The notes below the pieces were generated by a model. The model was given only the letters and a program-made list of their open reading frames with translations, was not told the origin of the DNA and searched no databases. The position numbers and the translations under genes were made by a program. A DNA stretch of 30,187 bases from a virus: IMG/VR virus record IMGVR_UViG_3300037485_000114, positions 1-30,187 of that record; one strand, written 5' to 3'. Below, piece by piece: positions 18,561-27,540 of this stretch. The stretch's first letter is position 1; each line of letters begins with the position of its first letter.

Positions 18561-18710
18561 TTAGTCCTCTTTTGTAGGTTGCTCAGTTTGAACTCCTTGC
18601 TCTTTCGCTAAATTTCCCAAGAACTGGAAAATAGGGTTTGCGTACTTTGCAGGTAACTCCAAAAGATAAGCCTCTAATTCTTTGATTTGCGTTTCGTTGA
18701 GTTGTATCAT
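18561..18710 (-). CDS. Hypothetical protein, 49 residues
   Basis: The product begins MIQLNETQIKELEAYLLELP and continues AKYANPIFQFLGNLAKEQGV; it is helical, acidic and without a membrane segment. It is the first gene after a strong promoter candidate (18727-18758), with the start context AAATAACTATGA. Its stop abuts the next start. A short first gene before a lysis cassette might serve a regulatory role; unknown. Confidence 0.7.
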   Translation of the reverse strand: MIQLNETQIKELEAYLLELPAKYANPIFQFLGNLAKEQGVQTEQPTKED

Positions 18711-18726
18711 AGTTATTTATTTTATA

Positions 18727-18758
18727 CAAATATAAATTAATTTACTTGAGATTGCCAA
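18727..18758 (-). promoter_or_regulatory. Candidate Bacteroidota promoter of the lysis operon
   Basis: On the minus strand TTG (18758-18756), 21 bases, TATATTTG (18734-18727). Both boxes fit the consensus TTG-N19-21-TAnnTTTG exactly. It overlaps the end of the fibre-associated gene and lies 16 bases before the 49-residue gene. It would let the lysis genes be transcribed apart from the tail genes. Confidence 0.6.
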
Positions 18759-19063
18759 GGAAGCGGCAATACGATAATTGGCGGGTTAATAATGTTCTCT
18801 ATTTGCTTGTCTAAGTTAGCGTCAATAGTTGGCACGTCTAATCCGGCATCCAACCAACCCTCTACTTGCGCCTGTGTTAAATCAGGGTAAGCAGTAAAAT
18901 CAGTTTCGCTAGGTGTCGTACAGTTCATAGTTCCGTAACTTGATACTACTATTTCATCTTGCGTTGCTATCCTGTTCCAATGAATTACTACGACTACATC
19001 TATTAATCCGTCTTCAGTTGGCTTTGTGTCCATTTGGTTTATTACCCAATTATAAGTTGTCAT
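18737..19063 (-). CDS. Conserved fibre-associated phage protein, function unknown
   Basis: The product has 108 residues. The first half is strand-rich (YNWVINQMDTKPTEDGLIDVVVVIHWNRIATQDE) and the middle has SYGTMNCTTPSETDFTAYPDLTQAQVEGWLDAGLDV, a pattern I associate with small proteins beside tail-fibre genes in several phage groups. The C-terminus is proline-rich. It starts one base after the fibre stop (TAATATG). It may assist fibre folding or decorate the tail tip; no activity is known to me. Confidence 0.7.
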   Translation of the reverse strand: MTTYNWVINQMDTKPTEDGLIDVVVVIHWNRIATQDEIVVSSYGTMNCTTPSETDFTAYPDLTQAQVEGWLDAGLDVPTIDANLDKQIENIINPPIIVLPLPWQSQVN

Positions 19064-19064
19064 A

Positions 19065-22000
19065 TTATTTATTTTCTATTGTTTTTAATCTTGCTTCTAA
19101 TTCCTGTATGCTTTTTACTAACATTGCTATTATAGCCCTATCATAAATACCCCATTTGTCTTTTTCTGTTTTTGGACTATTGGCTGCTTCTTCTCCTAAT
19201 GCTTCATTTACCTCTTGAGCATAAAATCCTAATTGTCTTAAATTAGTAGGTAATCCTGTTTCTTCTTTCCAATAAAAATATCTTGGAGTTAATTTTAATA
19301 TTTTATCTAAAGCAGTATCTATATAACCATCTTCTATCTTTAAATTCATATCCGATACGGCAGATAAAACACCACTTGTTGATGTTACTGTTCCCGTTCC
19401 TAAACCTTGAAACTTAAAAGATGATGCGACAAATTGTAACGCTACGTTAGCAGATACTGCGTCATTTGTTGTTTCAATAGATGCAATAGAATCGTTTAAA
19501 TTAAATCCAATATGCTTATCAGTTGCTAATTTGCAGTTAAATTTTAAATAACTTGTATTTGAAGGTATAGCACCAATAAAGACGTTACCCCCACTTGTAA
19601 TTCTCATTCTTTCCGAAGAGCCACCACTAAAGAATTTTAAATTATTTATTGAATAAACTGCAATATCAGTTATAGTTGTTCCGTCTACCCAAGCACCTGT
19701 ACCAATTCCACCAATAAAAGAAGCGGCACTATTATATAATCTAAATGCTCCTTGGTCTTGATTTATACTTACATTTCCACCTGTTGTAATTGTTGAACTA
19801 AATGTAGCTGCACCTGTTGAAGTGATTAATAAATGGTCCCCGCCTCCCCCATTTGATAAAGCAAAATATCCGCCATTACTTGTTAAATAAATTGGGTTCG
19901 TTCCTGTGCTTGATTTTAATATTAATGAACCACCAACATATGTAGCAGCAGAAGCACTAAATATCCCTTGTACTGCCGTTACACTACTAGAGAAACTAGC
20001 TGCACCTGTTGAGGCTATTGATAATCTTACAACACCCCCTGTATAAATATCAAAAGGAATTGCAGAAGTACCATTTGCTATAATTGCACTATCAGTATTT
20101 GATACATTAAGCGATAAATAACTTGCGTTTGCATTTGTATCATTAATTCTAAATGCTACTGCTGCATTACCATTATTTTTAATTGTTAACTTATTAGCAG
20201 GATTACTTTCATTGATACCAAAATTTCCGTTACTAGCTAATATTCTTGCTCTTTCAGTATCAGCCGTTCCTAGTATTAAATCACCTCCGTTTCTAGTTCC
20301 TATTGCAAAGTTAGTAGCATAGTTACTAAAGAATAAAGCTAAACCTGCTCTTGATATACCAAAGTCACTACCTGTTGCAGCCGTTGAATATTGCCTAAAA
20401 TAAGAAGTAGCCGTTGAACTATTGTTTCTAACTGCTATCTCCGAATAATCAGTAGTGCTATTTGTTTGTAGTAAGAATGAAGCGGCAGCACTTGCATTGT
20501 AAATATGTAATTGTGCCAATGCTGAACTTGGGTTCCCTATTGTTAAATTAGTTCCGTCAAACTTAAAGCTACTAGAACTTGTTACGCTTGAAGTACCGTT
20601 AAAATAAGTTACTTGTCCACTTGTCCCTGTGCCTGTTACCGGATTTGTTATTGTGTTTTGCTTACCGTTAAAAGTATTCCAATCAGTAGAACTTAAATAA
20701 CCATTTTGAGAAGTGTTAGCAACTTGAATGCTAAATGCCCCTGTTGTATTATTATAACTTAATGGTGTTGTAGCACTCAAAGAAGTTAAAGATATACCAC
20801 CTAAACCTGCTAAAGTATAAGTAGGTACGTTTAATGTATTTGAAACTAAAGTAGATGAACCACTATTCCCTGTTGTAGTTAAACTTAAAGTGCTTTGCTT
20901 ATTATTAAAAGTTGTCCAATCCGCTGAACTTAATGCTCCTCTATTTGCAGCCGAAGCCGTAGGCAAATTAAAAGTATGCGTTGCAGTTGCGCTTGATATA
21001 TTGAAATCAGTTCCACTTGTTCCTACTTGAAAGTATTGCACTTGAGTAGTTAAACCATTCAAGGCAGTTATTCCCGTTGAGAATGTTGTAATTATCTGGC
21101 ATAAATGCCCGTTTTGTGTGTGTACTGTTGTAGTCTTTCCGCCACTATTTGTAGCGTATAATTTAACCGCCAACCTATCAGTAACCGTTAAAGTTGTAGT
21201 CGGAACCGCCATTGCAAAAGTGTACAAATTTAAAGTTGTTCCATCGTACAAAATTTCGTTTGTACTTGTTGAAATTAAAGTAAATGTAGTACCGTCGTAT
21301 TTATATAACTCTGCATAAAGTTGAGGAGTGCCACCGTTAGCACTCATTGAAACATATATCTCATAATTCCAATTACCGCCAGGAATAGTTAATTGCGCCG
21401 GATCGTTAGCGTCCGTTAAGAATGACACGATTAAGCCGTCTCCCGTTTTAGGGAAATCAACTCCGGTTCCTGTGTCAGCCGTTTTGCTCATTTCATAATA
21501 AGTAGTTCCACCTATAACGCCTTGACTTGTGCCTCCGTTAAGATAATAAGAAACCGAAGAGCCACCGCCACCACTTGAAGGGAAATCCGCTAAAGTTCCG
21601 TCCCCTCTTATATATTGAGAAGCAACACCTGCTGCGGTTACTGCTAAAGTTCCACTTGTTGTAATTGGAGAAGATGCCACATTAAACGCAACCGGCATAG
21701 TTAAACCAACCGAAGTAACTGTCCCGCCTGTTAAGTCGCTAGTTAAAGCTACTGTCCCTGAAGCGTTAGGAAATGTATAAGTGTTATTAGTTGTAGCATT
21801 AGCAAAAGCAAATGTCTTTTTGCCGTCGTCAGCTAATCTTAAAGCTAAGCCATTTACTGCGCCTACTATATTTGTATATCCTAAACTAGCTCCGAAGTTA
21901 GCCGTTTCAAGTATTCCTATTCCTTGGTTAAATCTTTGAGACCAAGTAGTAAATAAATTGGCACCCGAAAATACATTAGAATTAGTAAATGTTTTTACTC

Positions 22001-22559
22001 CTGAAATCGTTTGATTTGTTGTTAAAGTTACATATCCCGTTAAATCAGGGAAAGTAACTAAAGCACCGTTACCGGCTACATATTGCGCCGAAGTACCGGC
22101 AAAGCCTACGTTTATTGTTCCACTTGTTGTTATCGGTGAGCCTGTAATTGTTAAAGCGTCTCCACTTTCAGTAATCGCAACACTCGTAACCGTTCCTGAA
22201 GCACCACTTGCCCTCTGCCAAATGCTACCTGAATAAATAACCTGGTCACCTACTACAAAAGCAATCGGACCGGCTCCGAAGTCAGTTGTTCCGGCTACGT
22301 TACATAAATAAACATCGCCTTGATTAAATGCTCCGCCATTTGTTAAAGTTGGAGTGTTAGTATTAGCGTTCCAAGTACCTTGATACTCCATAACGGAATT
22401 AGGTAATTGAGAAACTAATATTTTACCGTTAACGTCTAATTGTGGAATACCATTTGCAGCGTTAATAGGCAATGAGTCCAATACACCGGTCGTGCCTGTG
22501 ATTACTCCGTTTAAACTTCTAACTTTTGCGCCCGAACTTATGACTATTTGATTGCTCAT
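19065..22559 (-). CDS. Large tail fibre with C-terminal S74 self-cleaving chaperone
   Basis: The product has 1164 residues. The N-terminal about 350 residues contain repeat-like blocks (ITTSGTINVGFAGTSAQYVAG against ITTSGTLAVTAAGVASQYIRG), then a jelly-roll-like part (about 350-500) and repeats such as GALSSADWTTFNNKQS and GYLSSTDWNTFNGKQN. A triple-beta region with GAATFSSTITT motifs follows. Residues 1068-1164 are an intramolecular chaperone (peptidase S74): SDMNLK with Ser1069 and Lys1074 as the likely cleavage dyad, LTPRYFYWKEE, RQLGFYAQEVNEAL and AMLVKSIQELEARL. It trimerises the fibre and cuts itself off. The fibre should bind the host surface. Confidence 0.92.
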   Translation of the reverse strand: MSNQIVISSGAKVRSLNGVITGTTGVLDSLPINAANGIPQLDVNGKILVSQLPNSVMEYQGTWNANTNTPTLTNGGAFNQGDVYLCNVAGTTDFGAGPIAFVVGDQVIYSGSIWQRASGASGTVTSVAITESGDALTITGSPITTSGTINVGFAGTSAQYVAGNGALVTFPDLTGYVTLTTNQTISGVKTFTNSNVFSGANLFTTWSQRFNQGIGILETANFGASLGYTNIVGAVNGLALRLADDGKKTFAFANATTNNTYTFPNASGTVALTSDLTGGTVTSVGLTMPVAFNVASSPITTSGTLAVTAAGVASQYIRGDGTLADFPSSGGGGSSVSYYLNGGTSQGVIGGTTYYEMSKTADTGTGVDFPKTGDGLIVSFLTDANDPAQLTIPGGNWNYEIYVSMSANGGTPQLYAELYKYDGTTFTLISTSTNEILYDGTTLNLYTFAMAVPTTTLTVTDRLAVKLYATNSGGKTTTVHTQNGHLCQIITTFSTGITALNGLTTQVQYFQVGTSGTDFNISSATATHTFNLPTASAANRGALSSADWTTFNNKQSTLSLTTTGNSGSSTLVSNTLNVPTYTLAGLGGISLTSLSATTPLSYNNTTGAFSIQVANTSQNGYLSSTDWNTFNGKQNTITNPVTGTGTSGQVTYFNGTSSVTSSSSFKFDGTNLTIGNPSSALAQLHIYNASAAASFLLQTNSTTDYSEIAVRNNSSTATSYFRQYSTAATGSDFGISRAGLALFFSNYATNFAIGTRNGGDLILGTADTERARILASNGNFGINESNPANKLTIKNNGNAAVAFRINDTNANASYLSLNVSNTDSAIIANGTSAIPFDIYTGGVVRLSIASTGAASFSSSVTAVQGIFSASAATYVGGSLILKSSTGTNPIYLTSNGGYFALSNGGGGDHLLITSTGAATFSSTITTGGNVSINQDQGAFRLYNSAASFIGGIGTGAWVDGTTITDIAVYSINNLKFFSGGSSERMRITSGGNVFIGAIPSNTSYLKFNCKLATDKHIGFNLNDSIASIETTNDAVSANVALQFVASSFKFQGLGTGTVTSTSGVLSAVSDMNLKIEDGYIDTALDKILKLTPRYFYWKEETGLPTNLRQLGFYAQEVNEALGEEAANSPKTEKDKWGIYDRAIIAMLVKSIQELEARLKTIENK

Positions 22560-22573
22560 TTATCTAATTTTTT

Positions 22574-23278
22574 CTATTGAAATAATGCCCTTACATACTC
22601 GCCACTTCCTAACGCTCTACTGAATGTTAAAATACCAGTTCCGGAAACCCACTTAACCTCTTCATTTACTGGAGTGCCTGAACTAATTATATTTTGAACG
22701 TCAACCCCACCACGAGAAACGTATAAACAAGTCTTGCCTATCATATCCGCTAAAGTAATTGAAGTCTCAGCTCCGGCCGCCGTGTATCCTCTTGTATAAA
22801 CTGCGCCACCTGCTATGATAACCGTACCACTAGGGTCAACCGAGGTTCCTGTTGTAGTATAAGCACCTGTTCCCTGTAAGCTAACTGAATAGGTTGCTAT
22901 GTCCTTAAATGGTCCATTCATTTGAAAACTAGCTAAGTTGCAAGTCCCACTAATTACCACTAAGCCATCCGCTCCGTTATCAATTACAAACTTTATACTA
23001 ATTGGAGTCCTATCTTGTTGAATAGTTAAGAAGTTTAAATAGCCGTAACCATTTAAAGTAACTATGCCATCGCAACTAATTGTCCAGGTTGCTATGTCTA
23101 TTTTATATTCTCTATAATACGCCGAGCTTTGACTTGTTACCTCTTTTTGGTCTGCTTGTACGCTAAACGTACAGTTAGTAGAACACGCAAAAGCTATATC
23201 ACGGCCATCGGGATATTCCTCCGAAGGTGCTTCGTGATAGTAAAGCATTATATTTTTTCCTTTTATTAAGTCTGCCAT
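22574..23278 (-). CDS. Second tail-tube-like protein at the tail tip
   Basis: The product has 234 residues. The N-terminal about 150 residues follow the tube pattern: GKNIMLYYHEAP, CSTNCTFSVQADQKEVTSQSS, YKIDIATWTISCDGIVTL, TIQQDRTPISIKFVIDNG and FKDIATYSVSLQGTG. The C-terminal about 80 residues (ITLADMIGKTCLYVSRGGVDVQN ... GTGILTFSRALGSGEYVRALFQ) look like a separate beta domain. It lies after the hub protein, away from the presumed main tube gene at 27885-28325. It could be a minor tube or adaptor ring that joins tube and fibre, or the actual major tube protein. Confidence 0.7.
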   Translation of the reverse strand: MADLIKGKNIMLYYHEAPSEEYPDGRDIAFACSTNCTFSVQADQKEVTSQSSAYYREYKIDIATWTISCDGIVTLNGYGYLNFLTIQQDRTPISIKFVIDNGADGLVVISGTCNLASFQMNGPFKDIATYSVSLQGTGAYTTTGTSVDPSGTVIIAGGAVYTRGYTAAGAETSITLADMIGKTCLYVSRGGVDVQNIISSGTPVNEEVKWVSGTGILTFSRALGSGEYVRALFQ

Positions 23279-23288
23279 AATTACAAAT

Positions 23289-25457
23289 TTAACTATAAAT
23301 TTCTAGTATCTGCCCTTCCGAACTAATCTTATAAACGTGCGTCTCCGTGTCCATATCAAACTTATACCATAAGAACGAACCATTAAACGGAGTTGTAAGT
23401 GTTGCATTATCAAAGAATAAATAACCCACCGGTGGATTTGTTTCGTCCGTACCTGCATAAACAAAGTCACCACCAACGCTTGAAGCCGCAGCCTCTGCAC
23501 CTGTCTCAAAGCCTTCGCCTCTATATCTCACAAATGACTCCTCGCTAGGGTTAACAACTGTAATATCATAATTAGTTGTTACTACTGCGTCCGGATTGTC
23601 TAAATCAGTTATCTCTAGTAAAGTAGTTTGAATAACATCGTTAAATAAATCCATTGTCGTACTACCTACGATATATTTTTTATCTTGAACTGTTATTTGT
23701 ATTGGGTCGGTATCGTCAGCCGTTATTCTCATTGCACCACTAAATCGTCCACTTGTAGGCTCCATACTCATAAACGTACTATCTATATTAATAATGTTCT
23801 TAGATAATACATTTGCGTATTGCTTTACTACTAACTCACTTAAAGAAGTATATAAGAAATCAGGATAGTTCAATGAATACCAGTTATTCAAAGCTACTCC
23901 GTCAATGTCGCTTAAATACCCTTGATAGTAATTAAAATTAGAATTAGAACTGTTAAAGCCTGAGCCTATTTTAGCTTCGTAAACGTAATCATTATTAGAG
24001 TTTATTGTGCTTGTAGTCGTTACACTTACAAAGGTTGACTCTTGCGTTAACACTACATTTTGCACCTCAACAACTTGATCTAAATAATTAACCGTTGAGT
24101 TTTCTACTGAAATCTCTATGCTCATCTCACCCGGTATGTTACTCGGCGGTAAATCAATACTTATGTCGTAAACTGAAGTCCCCTCTTCGTAAGGCTCAGT
24201 ATAATAATTACTACCAAAATTGCTCCATTTTTTATCCGGAGTTAAATACCAAGTTCCAAAGCCGCCACCTTCAACTATTATCTTAACCATAACTACATTG
24301 GGCGGAGTTACACTAAAACTCTTTAACACACAATTAAAAGAAAGGTTTCCTGTATCTCCAAAATTCATTCCTGGCAAATAAGTTGTCGTAATTCTAGCAT
24401 AACCAGGATTTGTGCTATTCTTTTGTAAGTCTAATCTCATAGCGTTAAAGTCCGAATTAGGATTTTGCTTTAATTGTACAAATCCGTATGAAGTTGTATT
24501 AGTCCAAAAGGTAGCGTCATTTCCATCGGCTGACTTAAATGTCCCGTTTGAAACATAGTTATCGACAAACTCCGCATCGTTCTTGCTTATAATCTTATTA
24601 TAACCTTTTCTTAATAGCTTAAATTGTGAGTTATCAGTAAAGAATAAATTACTTGTATTGCCGGTAAATCCTTCTATATTTCCTAAGTCGGATATTGAGC
24701 CGCTACTAATTGCAATCGCATTCTCATAAAGAGTATAATAATAACTATCGGCTGCTATTTGTGTTATTGGAACAATATACCAAACTCCCTTAGCCTGGAA
24801 TAACCTAGAACCAAAGCCACTTATAATCATTGTCAATATCTCTAAATAAGTCTTACCTATAAAGGATAAGTTTTGATAGTATGATTGGTTTAATGGCTCG
24901 GCAACGGCTGAGTCAACTCTATTGTCCATTATAGATGAATAGAAACTTATGCCGCTAATTATATTTAGATCCGTAGGGAATAATATTTTACTTAAAGCAC
25001 TATTCACAAAGAATAAAGCCTTTTGTCTTGTTAATACTGTTTCGTTATTAGGATGCGAGAATGCGATTTTACCTAATAAACCTAAGCCATCTATTGCGTT
25101 AAATGCTAATGTCTTTCTACCTGTTGAGAAACTAAACTGAACAATATCGCTAATCGTCCAACCCTCGAAGTCGTAATCAGTATCATTGTTTAATAGTTCT
25201 ACGAAATATTTCCTATCGTCTAATTCCGTGAAATCCGGCATTTGTTCTAGGTTATCCGTTACGTCTATTGCTACTGCTAATTGACTAACATAAATAGGCT
25301 CAAATACATCGTCACTCATTGGTATATACTCAAGTGAAATACTTTCAGCCGGATACTCAATTAAGCTGCCCTCGTAGCCATCTTCGGATAAATATAAATA
25401 AGATATGCTACCACTTTTAGTAGCCATTGTTATTTTGTACTTTCTATTATATGCCAT
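23289..25457 (-). CDS. Tail hub / tip protein
   Basis: The product has 722 residues. The N-terminus (YKITMATKSGSISYLYLSEDG ... PAESISLEYIPMSDDVFEPIYVSQLAVAIDV) is beta-rich and resembles baseplate hub domains seen in Bacteroidota siphoviruses; the next part (FSTGRKTLAFNAIDGLGLLGKIAF, KTYLEILTMIISGFGSRLFQAKGVWYIVPI) continues the hub pattern. A carbohydrate-binding-like beta sandwich seems to lie at about 300-480. It overlaps the tape measure gene by 11 bases and precedes the tube-like gene and the fibre, matching a distal tail / tail-associated protein. The exact family is inferred from order. Confidence 0.78.
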   Translation of the reverse strand: MAYNRKYKITMATKSGSISYLYLSEDGYEGSLIEYPAESISLEYIPMSDDVFEPIYVSQLAVAIDVTDNLEQMPDFTELDDRKYFVELLNNDTDYDFEGWTISDIVQFSFSTGRKTLAFNAIDGLGLLGKIAFSHPNNETVLTRQKALFFVNSALSKILFPTDLNIISGISFYSSIMDNRVDSAVAEPLNQSYYQNLSFIGKTYLEILTMIISGFGSRLFQAKGVWYIVPITQIAADSYYYTLYENAIAISSGSISDLGNIEGFTGNTSNLFFTDNSQFKLLRKGYNKIISKNDAEFVDNYVSNGTFKSADGNDATFWTNTTSYGFVQLKQNPNSDFNAMRLDLQKNSTNPGYARITTTYLPGMNFGDTGNLSFNCVLKSFSVTPPNVVMVKIIVEGGGFGTWYLTPDKKWSNFGSNYYTEPYEEGTSVYDISIDLPPSNIPGEMSIEISVENSTVNYLDQVVEVQNVVLTQESTFVSVTTTSTINSNNDYVYEAKIGSGFNSSNSNFNYYQGYLSDIDGVALNNWYSLNYPDFLYTSLSELVVKQYANVLSKNIINIDSTFMSMEPTSGRFSGAMRITADDTDPIQITVQDKKYIVGSTTMDLFNDVIQTTLLEITDLDNPDAVVTTNYDITVVNPSEESFVRYRGEGFETGAEAAASSVGGDFVYAGTDETNPPVGYLFFDNATLTTPFNGSFLWYKFDMDTETHVYKISSEGQILEIYS

Positions 25458-27192
25458 TGCCTCGTCTTAGGTTAAGTGAATAATTACTTCTTTGCAAAGC
25501 TAAAACTAAATCGTTTCCTTTTAATACAAATTGTCCATTTCCACCACCCGTTCCACTCATTGCTCCTGCTGCAAATGTGCTATTCATCATATTGCCTAAT
25601 TTATTCAATGGCATAATTGCCTCGCTTTGTCCACCTTCTCCAACCATTGCGATAGTAGGACGAGAAACAATTCCACCCTCGGCCATTCCTAGTATCTTTT
25701 TAAATCCACTAAAGAAACCTGCTCCAAAGCTTTGACCTGGAACACCTCCACCAAATGCCATTAATATACCTTGAAATATTGCAGCCTGGATAGCTGCCTC
25801 AGCTAGTTTCTTAACTAAATCACCAACGTAATTCCCTATTGCTGCTAAAGGATTTTCGCCTTGTGCTATTGCATCCCACATAACCATTATTCCCTCAGTT
25901 AAAGTGGTTGCCATAAATTCAGCATACTTTTGCATACTTTCTTGAGACTTTTCTAGTTCTTTGTCGAACTTCTTTATACCCTGTTCCATCATTTTAATAT
26001 TCGGGGGTATCTCAATCTTTCTTTCGCTAATAGGAATTTTCTCAGTTTTTTCTCTTCTCTTATCTTGGTCCTCAATCATTTCCCTAGTTGAAGATACATT
26101 TGTTACAGCCTTTACAGCATCACCGTATTTCTTATAGAAATTATACATTTTATCGTATATTTTCATCTGCTCGTCAGCCCATTTATTAGTAGCCTTTATA
26201 TCATTTTCAAAACCTGCAATAGTATCTTGTAAAGTATAATCTCTTTCCTTTTTAGGTAATTTAACTTTTTCCGGAGCTAAATCTATTTTTGTTGCTTTGC
26301 TTATTTTACTAGCCGCTTCACTTGCATCTTGAGCAATCTTTTTAAAGTTAGCAATAATATCTTCGCTTTCTTTTACATTTTTTTCAAGTGACTTTTTATT
26401 TATTAAATCAACTGCCTGTTTACTACCAAAATAAAATTCTTTTAATTGATCTCCTAAAGTTGAGCCTTTTCCACCTGTTGACTCTAGCATTTTTATTTTA
26501 AGTAACTCTTCGGCTGCTTTTTTACTAGCCGCATCTGCTAAAGCACGTTGCAAAGAAGCCTCTACATAATCTGCACTTTTATCCTTAAATACTTTTTCAG
26601 CATCGTTTATATTTGATTTAACACCTAAATTCTTACCTAATTGGTCATTGTAAAATTTTAATGCTTGTTCTCCTGTTAATAAACCTTTATGATATTCAGC
26701 AAATGCAATCTCAACATCATTTACTTTTTTAACTGCTCCGGTAAATTCGCTACCAATTCCTTTAAATGCGTCTTTAAATTGTATTGAAGCCGTGCTTCCT
26801 TCTGCTAATTTAGTAACAAAATTTAAAATGTCATCTCCAAATGCAACTAATAAAGAAGATACCGCACCCAAAGCAAGACCAATACCAGCCGGTCCCATTA
26901 ACCCACCTACCATAGCTTTCAATGCGCCACCCGCACTTCCTGTCTCTTTACTTAATCGTTGAAAACTTTCTAATAATGGGTTCAAGTTATTCGCAATACC
27001 CATAAACCCGTAAGGAGCATCTTGTGCAACCCTTGATAAGTTTGTTAATGCGTTTGTGGCATCTCCAGTAGGCTTTGCTGCTTTAGCAACTTGGGTACCA
27101 AAGTTAGTAACTGATTGAGCCGCTTGATTAAGTCCGGTTTGTAAGTCTTGCGTATTCGCACCAATATTAATCTCTAAATTTTCAGTTGCCAT
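25447..27192 (-). CDS. Tape measure protein
   Basis: The product has 581 residues. The N-terminus LEINIGANTQDLQTGLNQAAQSVTNFG is typical of tape measures, followed by a hydrophobic segment (AMVGGLMGPAGIGLALGAVSSLLVAFG, about 90-116), long coiled coils (about 140-400) and another hydrophobic region (AIQAAIFQGILMAFGGGVPG). The end includes MAEGGIVSRPTIAMVGEGGQSEAIMPL, a common C-terminal tape-measure motif. At about 0.15 nm per residue it predicts a tail near 85-90 nm. Its position after the chaperone frames is canonical. Confidence 0.93.
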   Translation of the reverse strand: MATENLEINIGANTQDLQTGLNQAAQSVTNFGTQVAKAAKPTGDATNALTNLSRVAQDAPYGFMGIANNLNPLLESFQRLSKETGSAGGALKAMVGGLMGPAGIGLALGAVSSLLVAFGDDILNFVTKLAEGSTASIQFKDAFKGIGSEFTGAVKKVNDVEIAFAEYHKGLLTGEQALKFYNDQLGKNLGVKSNINDAEKVFKDKSADYVEASLQRALADAASKKAAEELLKIKMLESTGGKGSTLGDQLKEFYFGSKQAVDLINKKSLEKNVKESEDIIANFKKIAQDASEAASKISKATKIDLAPEKVKLPKKERDYTLQDTIAGFENDIKATNKWADEQMKIYDKMYNFYKKYGDAVKAVTNVSSTREMIEDQDKRREKTEKIPISERKIEIPPNIKMMEQGIKKFDKELEKSQESMQKYAEFMATTLTEGIMVMWDAIAQGENPLAAIGNYVGDLVKKLAEAAIQAAIFQGILMAFGGGVPGQSFGAGFFSGFKKILGMAEGGIVSRPTIAMVGEGGQSEAIMPLNKLGNMMNSTFAAGAMSGTGGGNGQFVLKGNDLVLALQRSNYSLNLRRGNGI

Positions 27193-27198
27193 CTTATA

Positions 27199-27540
27199 TT
27201 AATTTACTCCATATAATTTTAAAGTCCTTGCCAGTTGTTCGTCCGTTAACATAGTTTTTTCCTCTTCCTCTTCAATGTCATCTATCGCCGCAATGTGCCA
27301 AAATGATTTAAGTGATTTAGGAGATTTTTCGGAAGTGTTACTTAGGTATATAATATAGGCGAGGTTTCTAGTCCTCGCCCATTCATTTAACTCTTTCTTT
27401 TCTTTCCCCATTACAATAATGGAGAAATCCTTCCAAGTCATTTCCCAAAACTCATTGGGTCTTATATCGCATTCAGCGGCTTTAACTAAAATATCATCCC
27501 AACTTAGTTTTGTTAGGCTTTTTTTTTTCCTCTTTAGCAA
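27199..27540 (-). CDS. Tail assembly chaperone, downstream (T-type) frame made by frameshift
   Basis: The frame opens at 27540 with TTG and has no credible start of its own; in the region of overlap it reads the A10 run in the +1 frame. Its residues (LTKLSWDDILVKAAECDIRPNEFWEMTWKDFSIIVMGKEKK, then WARTRNLAYIIYLSN) match the second part of siphovirus G/T chaperones with a W-E-M-T-W-x-D-F block, a helix, and an acidic tail. It is expected to be translated as a fusion to the upstream frame of about 222 residues in total, in small amounts, to load the tape measure. Gene order fits. Confidence 0.8.
   Translation of the reverse strand: MLKRKKKSLTKLSWDDILVKAAECDIRPNEFWEMTWKDFSIIVMGKEKKELNEWARTRNLAYIIYLSNTSEKSPKSLKSFWHIAAIDDIEEEEEKTMLTDEQLARTLKLYGVN

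Noticed and set aside
23303-23509. Second minus-strand frame inside the end of the hub gene
   Set aside because: Arginine/leucine-rich shadow of the hub reading frame with no start signal.
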